Shown: positions 1-6,963 of the stretch, one piece after another
Numbering within the stretch: position 1 is the first letter of the stretch
Layout of the letters: every line of letters begins with the position of its first letter
Assembly: GCA_031266875.1 (NCBI GenBank)
Contig: JAISAE010000017.1
Span: 1 to 38,247, forward strand
Origin: Treponema sp.
Lineage (GTDB): Bacteria; Spirochaetota; Spirochaetia; Treponematales; Breznakiellaceae
Reading direction: 5' to 3'
Length of the DNA: 38,247 nucleotides
Position numbers and translations under genes: made by a program
Notes under the pieces: generated by a model
Databases searched by the model: none
What the model saw: the letters and a program-made list of their open reading frames with translations, nothing else
Told to the model about the DNA's origin: nothing

Positions 1-107
1 CCGGCGCCTACCGCCTAGAAATAACCACGCAGTATTCAAGCAGCGGCAGCCTGCTCAAAGCCCCCCGCGCCGCCATCTTCGACCGCCTGCTCACCGTAGC
101 CTCCTAG
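1..107 (+). CDS. C-terminal fragment of a protein, possibly DUF4469-type domain
   Basis: An open frame enters from the left edge (codons from base 3) and ends at TAG 105-107, leaving 34 residues. The tail reads YRLEITTQYSSSG, then LLKAPR and FDRLLTV. This resembles the last strands of the Ig-like DUF4469 domain found after HU-type DNA-binding domains, but it is a resemblance from memory and the fragment is short. The gene body lies outside the window, so role and start are unknown. The frame ends 26 nt before the 23-bp repeat array. Confidence 0.5.
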   Translation, partial: GAYRLEITTQYSSSGSLLKAPRAAIFDRLLTVAS

Positions 108-132
108 CCAACCTGCCCGTTAGTTTGAAGCT

Positions 133-638
133 CCACTCGACCGAGTGAGCGTGTCCCACTCGACCGAGTGAGAGTGTCCCACTCGACCGAGTGAGAGTGT
201 TCCACTCGACCGAGTGAGAGTGTCCCACTCGACCGAGTGAGAGTGTCGCACTCGTACTTGTGAGAGTGTCGCACTCGTACTGGTGAGAGTGTCGCACTCG
301 TACTGGTGAGAGTGTCGCACTCGTACTGGTGAGAGTGTTTCACCCGACCGAGTGAGAGTGTCCCACCCGTCCGAGTGAGAGTGTCGCACTCGTACTGGTG
401 AGAGTGTTCCACTCGACCGAGTGAGAGTATCCCACTCGTACTGGTGAGAGTGTTCCACTCGACCGAGTGAGAGTGTTCCACTCGTACTGGTGAGAGTGTT
501 CCACTCGACCGAGTGAGAGTGTCGTACTCGTACTGGTGAGAGTGTTCCACTCGACCGAGTGAGAGTGTCGCACTCGTACTGGTGAGAGTGTTCCACTCGA
601 CCGAGTGAGGGTGTCGCACTCGTACTGGTGAAGGTGTT
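133..638. repeat. 23-bp tandem array, 22 units, two alternating palindrome types
   Basis: Exactly 22 units of 23 bp with no insertion or deletion. Each unit has a 14-bp imperfect palindrome followed by a 9-bp linker close to AGAGTGTTC. The palindrome comes in two main forms: A, CACTCGACCGAGTG, and B, CACTCGTACTGGTG. In order the units read AAAAA BBBB AA B, then strict ABABABABAB, so the right half is really a 46-bp higher-order repeat. The last unit has a changed linker (GAAGGTGTT). A second array of the same family lies at 21493-21630. Open frames through the array on the minus strand (up to 200 codons) exist because 69 bp is a multiple of three. They consist only of repeat translation and are not called as genes. 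Confidence 0.95.
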
Positions 639-773
639 TGACACCACGTCTGGCGTCCAACAAGGTCTCTGGCACCAAGTGTTGAGGCGCTTTTGAGGCT
701 TGACAAGATCGAATATGAATGATAGCTTAGTTACAAGTTCCTACCTTAATAGGCGGGGGTTTGCTGACACCTT
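639..773. other. Spacer between 23-bp array and tRNA-Val
   Basis: 135 nt without a gene. The array end and the following bases form a small GGTGT/ACACC hairpin. A TTGACA hexamer at 700-705 could be the -35 of the tRNA gene, with TAGCTT (723-728) at 17-nt spacing as a poor -10. The sequence GGTCTCTGGCACC at 664-676 is, with one mismatch, the reverse complement of a motif that occurs three times at 13339-13400. Confidence 0.4.
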
Positions 774-846
774 GGACGATTAACTCAGTGGCGAGAGTGC
801 TACCTTCACACGGTAGAAGTCGCTGGTTCAAATCCAGCATCGTCCA
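774..846 (+). tRNA. tRNA-Val (anticodon CAC)
   Basis: A 73-nt cloverleaf folds without gaps. The acceptor stem is GGACGAT with ATCGTCC, the D arm ACTC/GAGT, and the anticodon stem CTACC/GGTAG around the loop TTCACAC, giving anticodon CAC (reads GUG, valine). The variable loop is AAGTC and the T arm is GCTGG TTCAAAT CCAGC. The discriminator base is A. The CCA end is not encoded (the next bases are TAC), so it must be added after processing. A lipoprotein gene starts only 3 nt further on. Confidence 0.95.
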
Positions 847-849
847 TAC

Positions 850-1554
850 ATGAAACATATCTTGTTCAGTCTGTTCGTTGTTGCGTTTTTTGCGTCCTGT
901 TCCGCTCAAATCAATGGTTCCCTTAATATTGACGCTTCCGCTGATGTTACTCTTTACGCCGCGCTGGAGCCGCGTATGGCTACGCTCATTCGCACCTTGT
1001 CCCGCGTAGGCGGCGGAACCGGCGCTCAAATCATTGACGGTCAGGCTATCGGGCGTTCTATGGCTGTTGCGCCGGGGATTAAGGCTGCGTCTTTCGCTAA
1101 TGTGAACAGTTCCACCATTGAGGGAGCGATCAGCCTATACCGTGTTGATGAGTTTCTGGCCCTCCCTTCACGGGCAGTGGCGACCCGTTTTATCACTTAC
1201 GAGCAAAACGGCGAGGGTGGTCAAATCACGATACATCTAGACCGGAGTTCAGGGCCTCAGATCATTCCGCTCATATCACGAGACGTGGTTGATTACCTTA
1301 CCGCGCTCATGGCGCCGGTCGTTACTGGCGAAACGCTTTCCCGCGCTGACTACCTCAATCTGGTAACCATGGTATATGGAAAACCAGTGGCTGACGAAAT
1401 GGCCGCTGCCCGTATCCGCGCCTCAATCGCCTTTCCTGGTCCTATCACTGCCATCAATGGAGGCGTGGCCACTGATGACCGCGCTGAATTCGACATCCCT
1501 CTTCTTGACCTACTTGTGCTTGAACACGCCTTAGCCTATCAGGTGAGCTGGTGA
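850..1554 (+). CDS. Putative lipoprotein of unknown function
   Basis: 234 residues. The N-terminus is a lipoprotein signal: Lys-His, a hydrophobic run, then FFASC with the lipidated cysteine at residue 17, so the mature protein is probably membrane-anchored outside the cytoplasm. No domain was recognised; the body is rich in small residues, with a Gly-rich stretch near 53-57. The ATG lies 3 nt after the mature 3' end of tRNA-Val and no Shine-Dalgarno sequence precedes it. The signal peptide fixes the start, so RNase Z cleavage of the tRNA would leave a nearly leaderless mRNA (inference). The last 17 codons and the terminator behind them are duplicated in tandem at 1587-1672. Confidence 0.8.
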   Translation: MKHILFSLFVVAFFASCSAQINGSLNIDASADVTLYAALEPRMATLIRTLSRVGGGTGAQIIDGQAIGRSMAVAPGIKAASFANVNSSTIEGAISLYRVDEFLALPSRAVATRFITYEQNGEGGQITIHLDRSSGPQIIPLISRDVVDYLTALMAPVVTGETLSRADYLNLVTMVYGKPVADEMAAARIRASIAFPGPITAINGGVATDDRAEFDIPLLDLLVLEHALAYQVSW

Positions 1555-1560
1555 ACTAAG

Positions 1561-1582
1561 AAGCGCCCTGTTGGGGGCGCTT
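1561..1582 (+). terminator. Hairpin terminator of the lipoprotein gene (copy 1)
   Basis: AAGCGCCC pairs with GGGCGCTT around the loop TGTTGG. It starts 6 nt after the stop codon. There is no long T-run, only a TTG-rich tail. Confidence 0.65.
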
Positions 1583-1646
1583 GTTGCTTCTTGACCTACT
1601 TGTGCTTGAACACGCCTTAGACTATCAGGTGAGCTGGTGAACTACA

Positions 1647-1668
1647 AAGCGCCCTGTTGGGGGCGCTT
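1647..1668. terminator. Shared bidirectional terminator (copy 2), recA side
   Basis: Same 8-bp stem and loop as at 1561-1582, carried in the second copy of the 86-bp duplication. It sits 4 nt past the recA stop codon on the minus strand, so it can serve recA while copy 1 serves the convergent lipoprotein gene. Confidence 0.65.
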
Positions 1669-1672
1669 GCGG

Positions 1673-2878
1673 CTATTCGTCTTCGAGCGCCGCCATAGCG
1701 GGCGTTTGCTCCGGTGATTTGCGTGGGCGGCCCGCGCCGCGCTTCACGGCTGGTTCACTTACATCGCTTGTTTCCGTGTTAGGCGCGCTCGCGTCGGTGG
1801 CTGTTGTTGCCTCTTGAGAGACAATAGGCGCGTCCTTATCCGGGAACATGATGTTGCGTACTTTAGCTTCTACCTCTTTGGTAAACTCAGGGTGTTCTTC
1901 AAGATAGACTCTGGCGTTGTCCCGTCCCTGGCCGACCTTTTCCTCGCCGTAGGCATACCACGCGCCCTTCTTGTCGATGATGTCGTACTTGACCGCAGCG
2001 TCAAGGATACTTGCCGCGGCGGAAACGCCTTTGCCGAACATGATTTCAAGCTCAGCGCGTCTGAACGGCGGCGCGACTTTGTTCTTCAAGACCTTAACCC
2101 GCACGCGGTTTCCAATAGCGTCAGCGTCTCCCTTCTCAATGGTTTCAACCTTGCGCACCTCAAGCCGTATTGAAGCGTAGAACTTGAGCGCGTTACCGCC
2201 GGTGGTGGTTTCCGGGTTCCCAAACATAACCCCAATCTTCATGCGAATCTGGTTGATGAAAATGAGGATTGCGCGGGACTTGCCGATGATGGCGGTCAGC
2301 TTGCGCATGGCCTGACTCATCAGCCGCGCCTGAAGCCCCATCTGCGCGTCGCCCATATCACCATCAATCTCCGCACGCGGAGTCAAAGCCGCCACTGAGT
2401 CCACCACGATCACGTCCACCGCGCCAGAACGCACGAGGCTTTCTGTGATCTCAAGCGCCTGCTCGCCATTGTCTGGCTGGGAAACCCACAGCTCCTCGAT
2501 ATTGACGCCGAGGTTTTTTGCGTAAACCGGGTCCAGGGCGTGTTCCGCGTCCACAAACGCGGCAATGCCCCCTAGCTTCTGCGCCTCAGCAATGGCGTGG
2601 AGCGCCAGCGTTGTCTTACCCGAAGACTCTGGGCCGTAGATTTCAATGATGCGCCCACGCGGATAGCCGCCAATGCCCAGGGCCTCGTCCAGCAGTATAG
2701 AGCCAGATGGAATAACCTCAATGCCAATCGCATTGGTGTGATCCCCCAGCTTCATAATTGAGCCAGAACCAAACTGCTTCTCAATCTGGAGACGGGCAGC
2801 CTCCAACGCCTTTACCTTTTCTTCACTTGAACTCAAGGGGTTCCCCTTGGGCTTTTCAGAATCACTCATCTTTGCCAT
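1673..2878 (-). CDS. recA: Recombinase RecA
   Basis: 401 residues. RecA binds single-stranded DNA, hydrolyses ATP, pairs homologous strands and acts as co-protease in the SOS response. Visible: Walker [10 protein letters not shown] (82-90), Walker B VIVVD (156-160), the FINQIR segment (207-212) and the loop L2 region with [14 protein letters not shown] (220-233). The core is full length. The ATG at 2878 follows AAGGAG with good spacing. Beyond the usual acidic tail there is an extension, residues about 350-401, rich in Ala/Thr/Ser/Pro and containing KRGAGRPRK (379-387), which resembles an AT-hook. It is convergent with the lipoprotein gene and lies downstream of the penicillin-binding protein gene. 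No LexA box was recognised upstream. Confidence 0.98.
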   Translation of the reverse strand: MAKMSDSEKPKGNPLSSSEEKVKALEAARLQIEKQFGSGSIMKLGDHTNAIGIEVIPSGSILLDEALGIGGYPRGRIIEIYGPESSGKTTLALHAIAEAQKLGGIAAFVDAEHALDPVYAKNLGVNIEELWVSQPDNGEQALEITESLVRSGAVDVIVVDSVAALTPRAEIDGDMGDAQMGLQARLMSQAMRKLTAIIGKSRAILIFINQIRMKIGVMFGNPETTTGGNALKFYASIRLEVRKVETIEKGDADAIGNRVRVKVLKNKVAPPFRRAELEIMFGKGVSAAASILDAAVKYDIIDKKGAWYAYGEEKVGQGRDNARVYLEEHPEFTKEVEAKVRNIMFPDKDAPIVSQEATTATDASAPNTETSDVSEPAVKRGAGRPRKSPEQTPAMAALEDE

Positions 2879-2909
2879 GTTTTACTCCTTTTATCTTTCT
2901 GTAAGGACG

Positions 2910-2918
2910 ATCATACCA
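2910..2918 (-). promoter_or_regulatory. Possible extended -10 promoter of recA
   Basis: On the minus strand the bases read TGGTATGAT, an extended -10 (TGN plus TATGAT) about 30 nt before the recA ATG. No convincing -35 is visible. Confidence 0.35.
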
Positions 2919-2964
2919 ATGTTTGCTTCAGTGATTCTTCTATATCATATTCCCAGGGAATTGG

Positions 2965-4845
2965 CTATTGGCTTTCCAGTTCCAATGTGATGATGACATT
3001 AGGGGTGAGTGGGGTTCCGGCGGGCGGATTCTGGTAACGAACCCAGCCATCGCCTTGTAGCTCGATATGCAGGTCGTCGCGGAATAGAAGCGGCATGAGT
3101 TCGCGCTTGGAATAGCCGGTGAAATCAGGAACCACATTGTCAATGACTGGCGTATCAGTGTTTTCAAGGAGAATTGTGCCGGGGTGATCGAGCTGCTGGT
3201 TCTTTCCACGGGGGATTCCAAGGTAATCAACCAGCGCTTCGGCAGCTTCTCTGATGCGGGGCGCCGCAATTCTGCTTCCATAATAAGAACCGCTCTGCGG
3301 CTTCACGATAACCATGTACAGAACCAGTGAAGGGGAGGCTGCCGGGAGCATAGCAATACAACTGGCGATATAGTCAGTTTCTGAATAGGCGTTGGTGAGC
3401 GGATCGATCATCTGCCCTGTACCGGTTTTCACAGACATGGAAAGGTCTTCCATAGTGGCGCGCCAGGCAATGCCGCTTTCCGCTGAGGTAACATCGGCCA
3501 TGTAGGAACGAATTGCCCGGGCGGTTTCTGGTTTGATGACCTGTCTTGGAGCGCTGGTCTCAAAGGCTCGCTCGGTCTGACCGTCCTCTGACCGTATTTT
3601 GGACACCACACGAGGCTGTACGAGGAGGCCGTCGTTGGCCACGGCAGTAGCGGCCTGCAGTATCTGGAGCGCGGATACCGCGATTTCCTGACCCATAGCG
3701 ATAGTCGGCTTGGAACGAGCCGACCACTGACGCGAATTCGCAAGCACACCAGCGGTTTCACCAGGGTTGCCCGCGCTGATTTTGCTGCCAAAGCCCAAGT
3801 TTCGTAAGGTCTGATAAAACGGATCGTTTCCAATCCGGTCGGATGCGTAGGCAGCGCCGGTGTTACAGGAGTAGGTCAGAATTTCTTTGGCGCTTACCCT
3901 GCCATGAACGCTCAGGCAGTTGATCACCACCCGTTCCCCCAGTGTGGTAACGTGTTCGTAATGGCCGTTGCAGACAAAGGTCGTGTTACCCAGGATGGAG
4001 CCGGAGTCAAGGAGCGCGGCGATGGAGAAAATCTTGAACACTGAACCCGGCTCATACGCCCAGACCGCCGGACGATACGTCAGGGCGTTCTCGCTGGCGG
4101 AGCGGATGTTGTTAGGGTCAAAGTCGGGCAGGGAGGCCGCGCCCAGAATATCGCCAGTACGCGGGTCCATTGCCATAAGCATGACTGACTCGGCGTTATT
4201 CTCAACCAGGGCAGCCCGCGCTATCTCCTCAAGCTTGTATTGGATATTGACATCTATGGTCAGGATAACCTGGTTCCCATTGAGGTTTTCCTGTGCGCTC
4301 AGGTCATTCTCAAAGGCGAATTCAATCCCCTCAAGGCCTATGCCCTCATCTCCTACAAAGCCCAGAATCTGGCTTGCCAGCGTTTTCTCAGGATAGACCC
4401 GCCCCGGGGCTGCCTCAATGTTAACTCCCTTGAGCGGTATCTTTCGGAGTTCCTCAATTTGCTGTATAGCCTCCTGATCAACCCGCCTCTTGAGATAGAT
4501 AAAGTCTGAGGAGGAGTTAGTGATTCGGCGCCGTATTTCCTCAGCCGGCATCTCCAAGATCGGGGAGAGCGCCTGACTGAAAACCGTGAGATCGCTGATT
4601 TCAGGCCGCCATACGGTAACGTTGCCCCAACGGGTAGGCAAGGCCAGAATGTGGCCGTTTCGGTCGAGGATGGCGCCGCGTTCAGCGTTACTTTGCACTG
4701 AAACCTCAGCTTCCTTGTTGTTTGGATCAAGCATGAGCCCGCCATAGCGAAACAGAATAAGCGCCGCGAGCAGGATGAATAAGCCAAAAAAGGCGCTCAC
4801 CCGCCACGGCTCAATGATAAACTCTTTTGATTCTTTAGTAGGCAT
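2965..4845 (-). CDS. ftsI: Class B penicillin-binding protein (FtsI/SpoVD type) with C-terminal PASTA domain
   Basis: 626 residues. A peptidoglycan transpeptidase that cross-links stem peptides, probably at the division septum. A short cytoplasmic N-terminus precedes one membrane segment (about 16-32). The PBP dimerisation domain starts around ERGAILDRNG (55-64). The transpeptidase motifs are all present: SxxK as S268-V-F-K271, SxN as S326-C-N328, KTG at 473-475. A PASTA domain (about 565-626, PDFTGYSKREL) closes the protein. The start codon lies 13 nt after the lepB stop, with AAGGAA unusually close to the ATG, so the two genes are probably translated from one transcript. The family is clear; the symbol is less so, because the gene is not in a dcw cluster here and other class B PBPs share this layout. 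Confidence 0.9.
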   Translation of the reverse strand: MPTKESKEFIIEPWRVSAFFGLFILLAALILFRYGGLMLDPNNKEAEVSVQSNAERGAILDRNGHILALPTRWGNVTVWRPEISDLTVFSQALSPILEMPAEEIRRRITNSSSDFIYLKRRVDQEAIQQIEELRKIPLKGVNIEAAPGRVYPEKTLASQILGFVGDEGIGLEGIEFAFENDLSAQENLNGNQVILTIDVNIQYKLEEIARAALVENNAESVMLMAMDPRTGDILGAASLPDFDPNNIRSASENALTYRPAVWAYEPGSVFKIFSIAALLDSGSILGNTTFVCNGHYEHVTTLGERVVINCLSVHGRVSAKEILTYSCNTGAAYASDRIGNDPFYQTLRNLGFGSKISAGNPGETAGVLANSRQWSARSKPTIAMGQEIAVSALQILQAATAVANDGLLVQPRVVSKIRSEDGQTERAFETSAPRQVIKPETARAIRSYMADVTSAESGIAWRATMEDLSMSVKTGTGQMIDPLTNAYSETDYIASCIAMLPAASPSLVLYMVIVKPQSGSYYGSRIAAPRIREAAEALVDYLGIPRGKNQQLDHPGTILLENTDTPVIDNVVPDFTGYSKRELMPLLFRDDLHIELQGDGWVRYQNPPAGTPLTPNVIITLELESQ

Positions 4846-4858
4846 TTCCTTAGTTCTC

Positions 4859-5260
4859 TCAGTTCCCCAAAACTTTTCCTATTATATTGTGTATCGGAAT
4901 AGGGCCGTAAGAACGGGAGTCGTATGATTGCAGACTATTGTCCCCTAGTGCGATGAATTTGTCGTCTGCCGTGATGCCAGCGCAACGCTTCACCGCGATA
5001 TCACCCATAGGCGTATAAAAAATGACCACATCGCCCTTCTTTGGCATGGCCCAGAAGAAAAGATAGCGCTCCGACCAGGGAAAGCGCAGACCATAGTAGC
5101 GCCGGTCAACCATGAGAACCGTACCCGGCTGTATGGCCGGCAACATGGATTGCCCCTCCGTGATCACGAAGTCAAAGATGAATAGCTTTATCATCAACGC
5201 TATAGAGAATGCAGCCAGAATCGCCCGGCCAGCTCCCCGCTCCGTAACAGTATGTTCCAT
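4859..5260 (-). CDS. lepB: Signal peptidase I
   Basis: 133 residues from the chosen ATG. Cleaves signal peptides at the outer face of the cytoplasmic membrane with a Ser/Lys dyad. Visible: one N-terminal membrane segment, the catalytic-serine motif EGQSMLPAI (S38), the lysine motif AVKRC (K91) and the late box ALGDNS followed by SYDSRSYG. It is short for the family, with a small non-catalytic insertion. The frame is open upstream to a TTG at 5329 and an ATG at 5293. The start at 5260 is preferred because it leaves the TATAAT/TATACT promoter box at 5284-5290 outside the gene and has AGGA 12 nt before it. It heads the minus-strand pair lepB-PBP. Confidence 0.88.
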   Translation of the reverse strand: MEHTVTERGAGRAILAAFSIALMIKLFIFDFVITEGQSMLPAIQPGTVLMVDRRYYGLRFPWSERYLFFWAMPKKGDVVIFYTPMGDIAVKRCAGITADDKFIALGDNSLQSYDSRSYGPIPIHNIIGKVLGN

Positions 5261-5283
5261 ACGTGAACTTGTTCCTAAGTCTA

Positions 5284-5290
5284 GTATAAT
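5284..5290. promoter_or_regulatory. Overlapping divergent -10 boxes between lepB and the LysM/M23 gene
   Basis: The plus strand has TATAAT at 5285-5290, 30 nt before the peptidase ATG. The same bases read on the minus strand give TATACT, placed correctly for a lepB start at 5260. -35 boxes are weak in both directions. Confidence 0.4.
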
Positions 5291-5320
5291 CATTCCTTTT
5301 TTTATGTCGATAAAGTACCC

Positions 5321-6622
5321 ATGACGCAAGAATTATTGACCCAACAACAAGTTAAGAGGCACAGATATGTTACCCCGCCCATTGGGGAACAGCCACTTAA
5401 GGAACGCTCCGAGCGCCCCTCGGTGTATGCGCTTCAGCGTTATGATTTACCTATCGGTTCTAACACGAATCCGTTGATACAACAAATCAAGCAAAATCCA
5501 ATTTTGCCGGATCAATATAGAAGAAACAGCTCAAGCAGGATAGTATCCCGCGCATATACGCCAGCTTTGGTCTCGCCAGCAAATACGCGGGCGATCCATT
5601 CTGACATCAAGCCCGCACCGCTCCCCCGCCAGGGTTTCCCCATGACGCTACTCGTACCCATACTCGCCATAGGCGGATTGGTCGCTTTCTCTATTATCGC
5701 GCTCAATTGGATGGAAGTAGGTTTTACGCAGAGACTGGCGCTTTTTCCCTGGAGCGCGGGCGCTGTTGCCCTTGAACCAGGAACCAACAACAAGCAGATT
5801 AATTCCAGTATGGAATCCTATATTGGCCTGTTCTCATCTACCGCAGCAGGCGCCAATGAGATTATTTCCCTTAACACAATGGAAACCTTTGAATGGGACG
5901 AGTACATAGTGCAACGGGGAGATACTATCTCCGGCATCGCCCAGGAATACGCGCTTTCCATGGATGCTATCATTGCTTCCAACAACATCTCCAACGCCGG
6001 TCTGCTAAGAATTGGCGAAAAGCTCAAAATACCCAACATGGATGGGATTCCTTACACGGTTAAACCGGGCGATACCCTCGAAAAAATTTCAAAGACCATG
6101 GGTGTTCCTTTTACCGTGATTCTGGATGCCAACGATATTCAGGACTCGAACATAAAGGCGGATACAATATTGTTTATCCCCGGCGCGAAGATGAAAAAAG
6201 ATGAGCTTAATAAGGCGCTGGGTATAAGTGTTGGAGGAGACAGCTTTGTCTATCCAATACGAGGGCGGCTGACATCACCATTTGGCTGGCGGGACGACCC
6301 CTTTACCAGCGCAAGAATTTATCACGCGGCGCTAGACATCGCAGCGACGCTCGGAACGCCGATAAAAGCATCAATGAAGGGTACTGTTTCCTCAGCCGGA
6401 CAGAATGCGATATATGGAAAATTTGTTATCATTACCCATAGTAATGGCTACCAGACCATGTATGGACACATGAGCGCCATCTCGGTGGCGCAGGGAACCT
6501 CAGTGGAGCAGGGCGCCAAGATCGGTGAGGTTGGCAGTACGGGAAGGAGTACCGGCCCACACCTCCATTTCGCTTTATTCAAGAATGGCCGGGCAGTTGA
6601 CCCGCTTGAATTCTTAAAATAA
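5321..6622 (+). CDS. LysM and M23 family (LytM-type) peptidoglycan endopeptidase
   Basis: 433 residues. A long cytoplasmic N-terminus (1-105) is followed by one membrane segment (108-129) and a periplasmic part with two LysM modules (about 195-238 and 244-287, each starting YxVxxGDT) that bind glycan. The M23 zinc metallopeptidase domain (310-433) has metal ligands H335 and D339 (HAALD), the GHM histidine H383 and the HLHF histidines H414 and H416. All catalytic residues are present, so it is probably an active hydrolase that opens cross-links rather than a degenerate EnvC/NlpD-type activator. No Shine-Dalgarno sequence precedes the ATG, but no other start is possible before the membrane segment. 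It is divergent from lepB. Confidence 0.9.
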   Translation: MTQELLTQQQVKRHRYVTPPIGEQPLKERSERPSVYALQRYDLPIGSNTNPLIQQIKQNPILPDQYRRNSSSRIVSRAYTPALVSPANTRAIHSDIKPAPLPRQGFPMTLLVPILAIGGLVAFSIIALNWMEVGFTQRLALFPWSAGAVALEPGTNNKQINSSMESYIGLFSSTAAGANEIISLNTMETFEWDEYIVQRGDTISGIAQEYALSMDAIIASNNISNAGLLRIGEKLKIPNMDGIPYTVKPGDTLEKISKTMGVPFTVILDANDIQDSNIKADTILFIPGAKMKKDELNKALGISVGGDSFVYPIRGRLTSPFGWRDDPFTSARIYHAALDIAATLGTPIKASMKGTVSSAGQNAIYGKFVIITHSNGYQTMYGHMSAISVAQGTSVEQGAKIGEVGSTGRSTGPHLHFALFKNGRAVDPLEFLK

Positions 6623-6643
6623 AAACCCCGAAGGGGACATTCA

Positions 6644-6675
6644 GCCGCGCTCCATGAGAGCGCGTGGATTGAAAC
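6644..6675 (+). repeat. Solitary CRISPR-repeat-like element, type I-C style
   Basis: 32 nt, the usual length of a type I-C repeat. A 7-bp stem CGCGCTC/GAGCGCG encloses the loop CATGA, and the 3' tail is TGGATTGAAAC, the typical end of I-C and related repeats. Only one copy is present; no second repeat or cas gene was seen in the window. The TTGAAA in its tail also forms a -35 box (6669-6674). Confidence 0.5.
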
Positions 6676-6697
6676 AAACAGGGTAAAAACGTATACT
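6669..6697 (+). promoter_or_regulatory. Sigma-70-type promoter of the 44-residue peptide gene
   Basis: -35 TTGAAA (6669-6674), a spacer of exactly 17 nt, -10 TATACT (6692-6697). The -35 lies inside the CRISPR-like element. Transcription would start about 27 nt before the peptide's ATG. Confidence 0.65.
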
Positions 6698-6730
6698 ACC
6701 GGGAATTAAAAAATCCCGTGCGGAGGAATT

Positions 6731-6865
6731 ATGCGGAAGTTAGTGTTGATACTTATTGCTTTGATTGCGGTTGTTACTTTCATCAGAGCTTTTGACCAAC
6801 CCGGGAAAACATCAGAGCAAACGATGATTCCCGTATTTGACATCGAAACAATTGGAATGGAATAG
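6731..6865 (+). CDS. 44-residue small membrane or secreted peptide
   Basis: An ATG 4 nt after GGAGG opens a 44-codon frame ending in TAG 6863-6865. The peptide starts MRKLVLILIALIAVVTFI, a strong membrane segment or signal sequence with a positive N-terminus, followed by a polar tail (about 20-44, ending FDIETIGME). A complete promoter stands upstream and a hairpin (6889-6909) downstream, so this is a self-contained transcription unit. No family was recognised. Confidence 0.65.
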   Translation: MRKLVLILIALIAVVTFIRAFDQPGKTSEQTMIPVFDIETIGME

Positions 6866-6888
6866 CCACTATCCTTGAGCATGGGACA

Positions 6889-6909
6889 GCTTCACAGTAG
6901 CGGTGAAGC
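6889..6909 (+). terminator. Hairpin after the 44-residue peptide gene
   Basis: GCTTCAC pairs with GTGAAGC around a 7-nt loop, 23 nt past the stop. No T-run follows, so termination strength is uncertain. Confidence 0.4.
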
Positions 6910-6963
6910 CTCTCATTAGGCGCTTCACTTTGCATTTGACCATAATTTAAGTATGGTATTCTC

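Larger units (their letters stand above)
1501..1672. repeat. 86-bp tandem duplication covering gene end and terminator
   Basis: Two copies, 1501-1586 and 1587-1672, almost identical over at least 80 bp. Each carries the last 17 codons of the lipoprotein gene, its TGA, and a GC-rich hairpin. Copy 2 is a non-translated remnant that would read DYQVSW where copy 1 reads AYQVSW. The duplication ends at the recA stop codon. Confidence 0.9.

Noticed and set aside
104-706. Minus-strand ORFs of up to 200 codons through the first 23-bp array
   Set aside because: They are translations of the repeat in three frames (3 x 23 = 69 bp keeps all frames open) and lack a ribosome site or any non-repeat domain.
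6638-6651. 14-bp sequence CATTCAGCCGCGCT shared with 30906-30919
   Set aside because: One exact 14-mer shared within 38 kb is expected by chance, and the second site does not continue as a CRISPR-like repeat.
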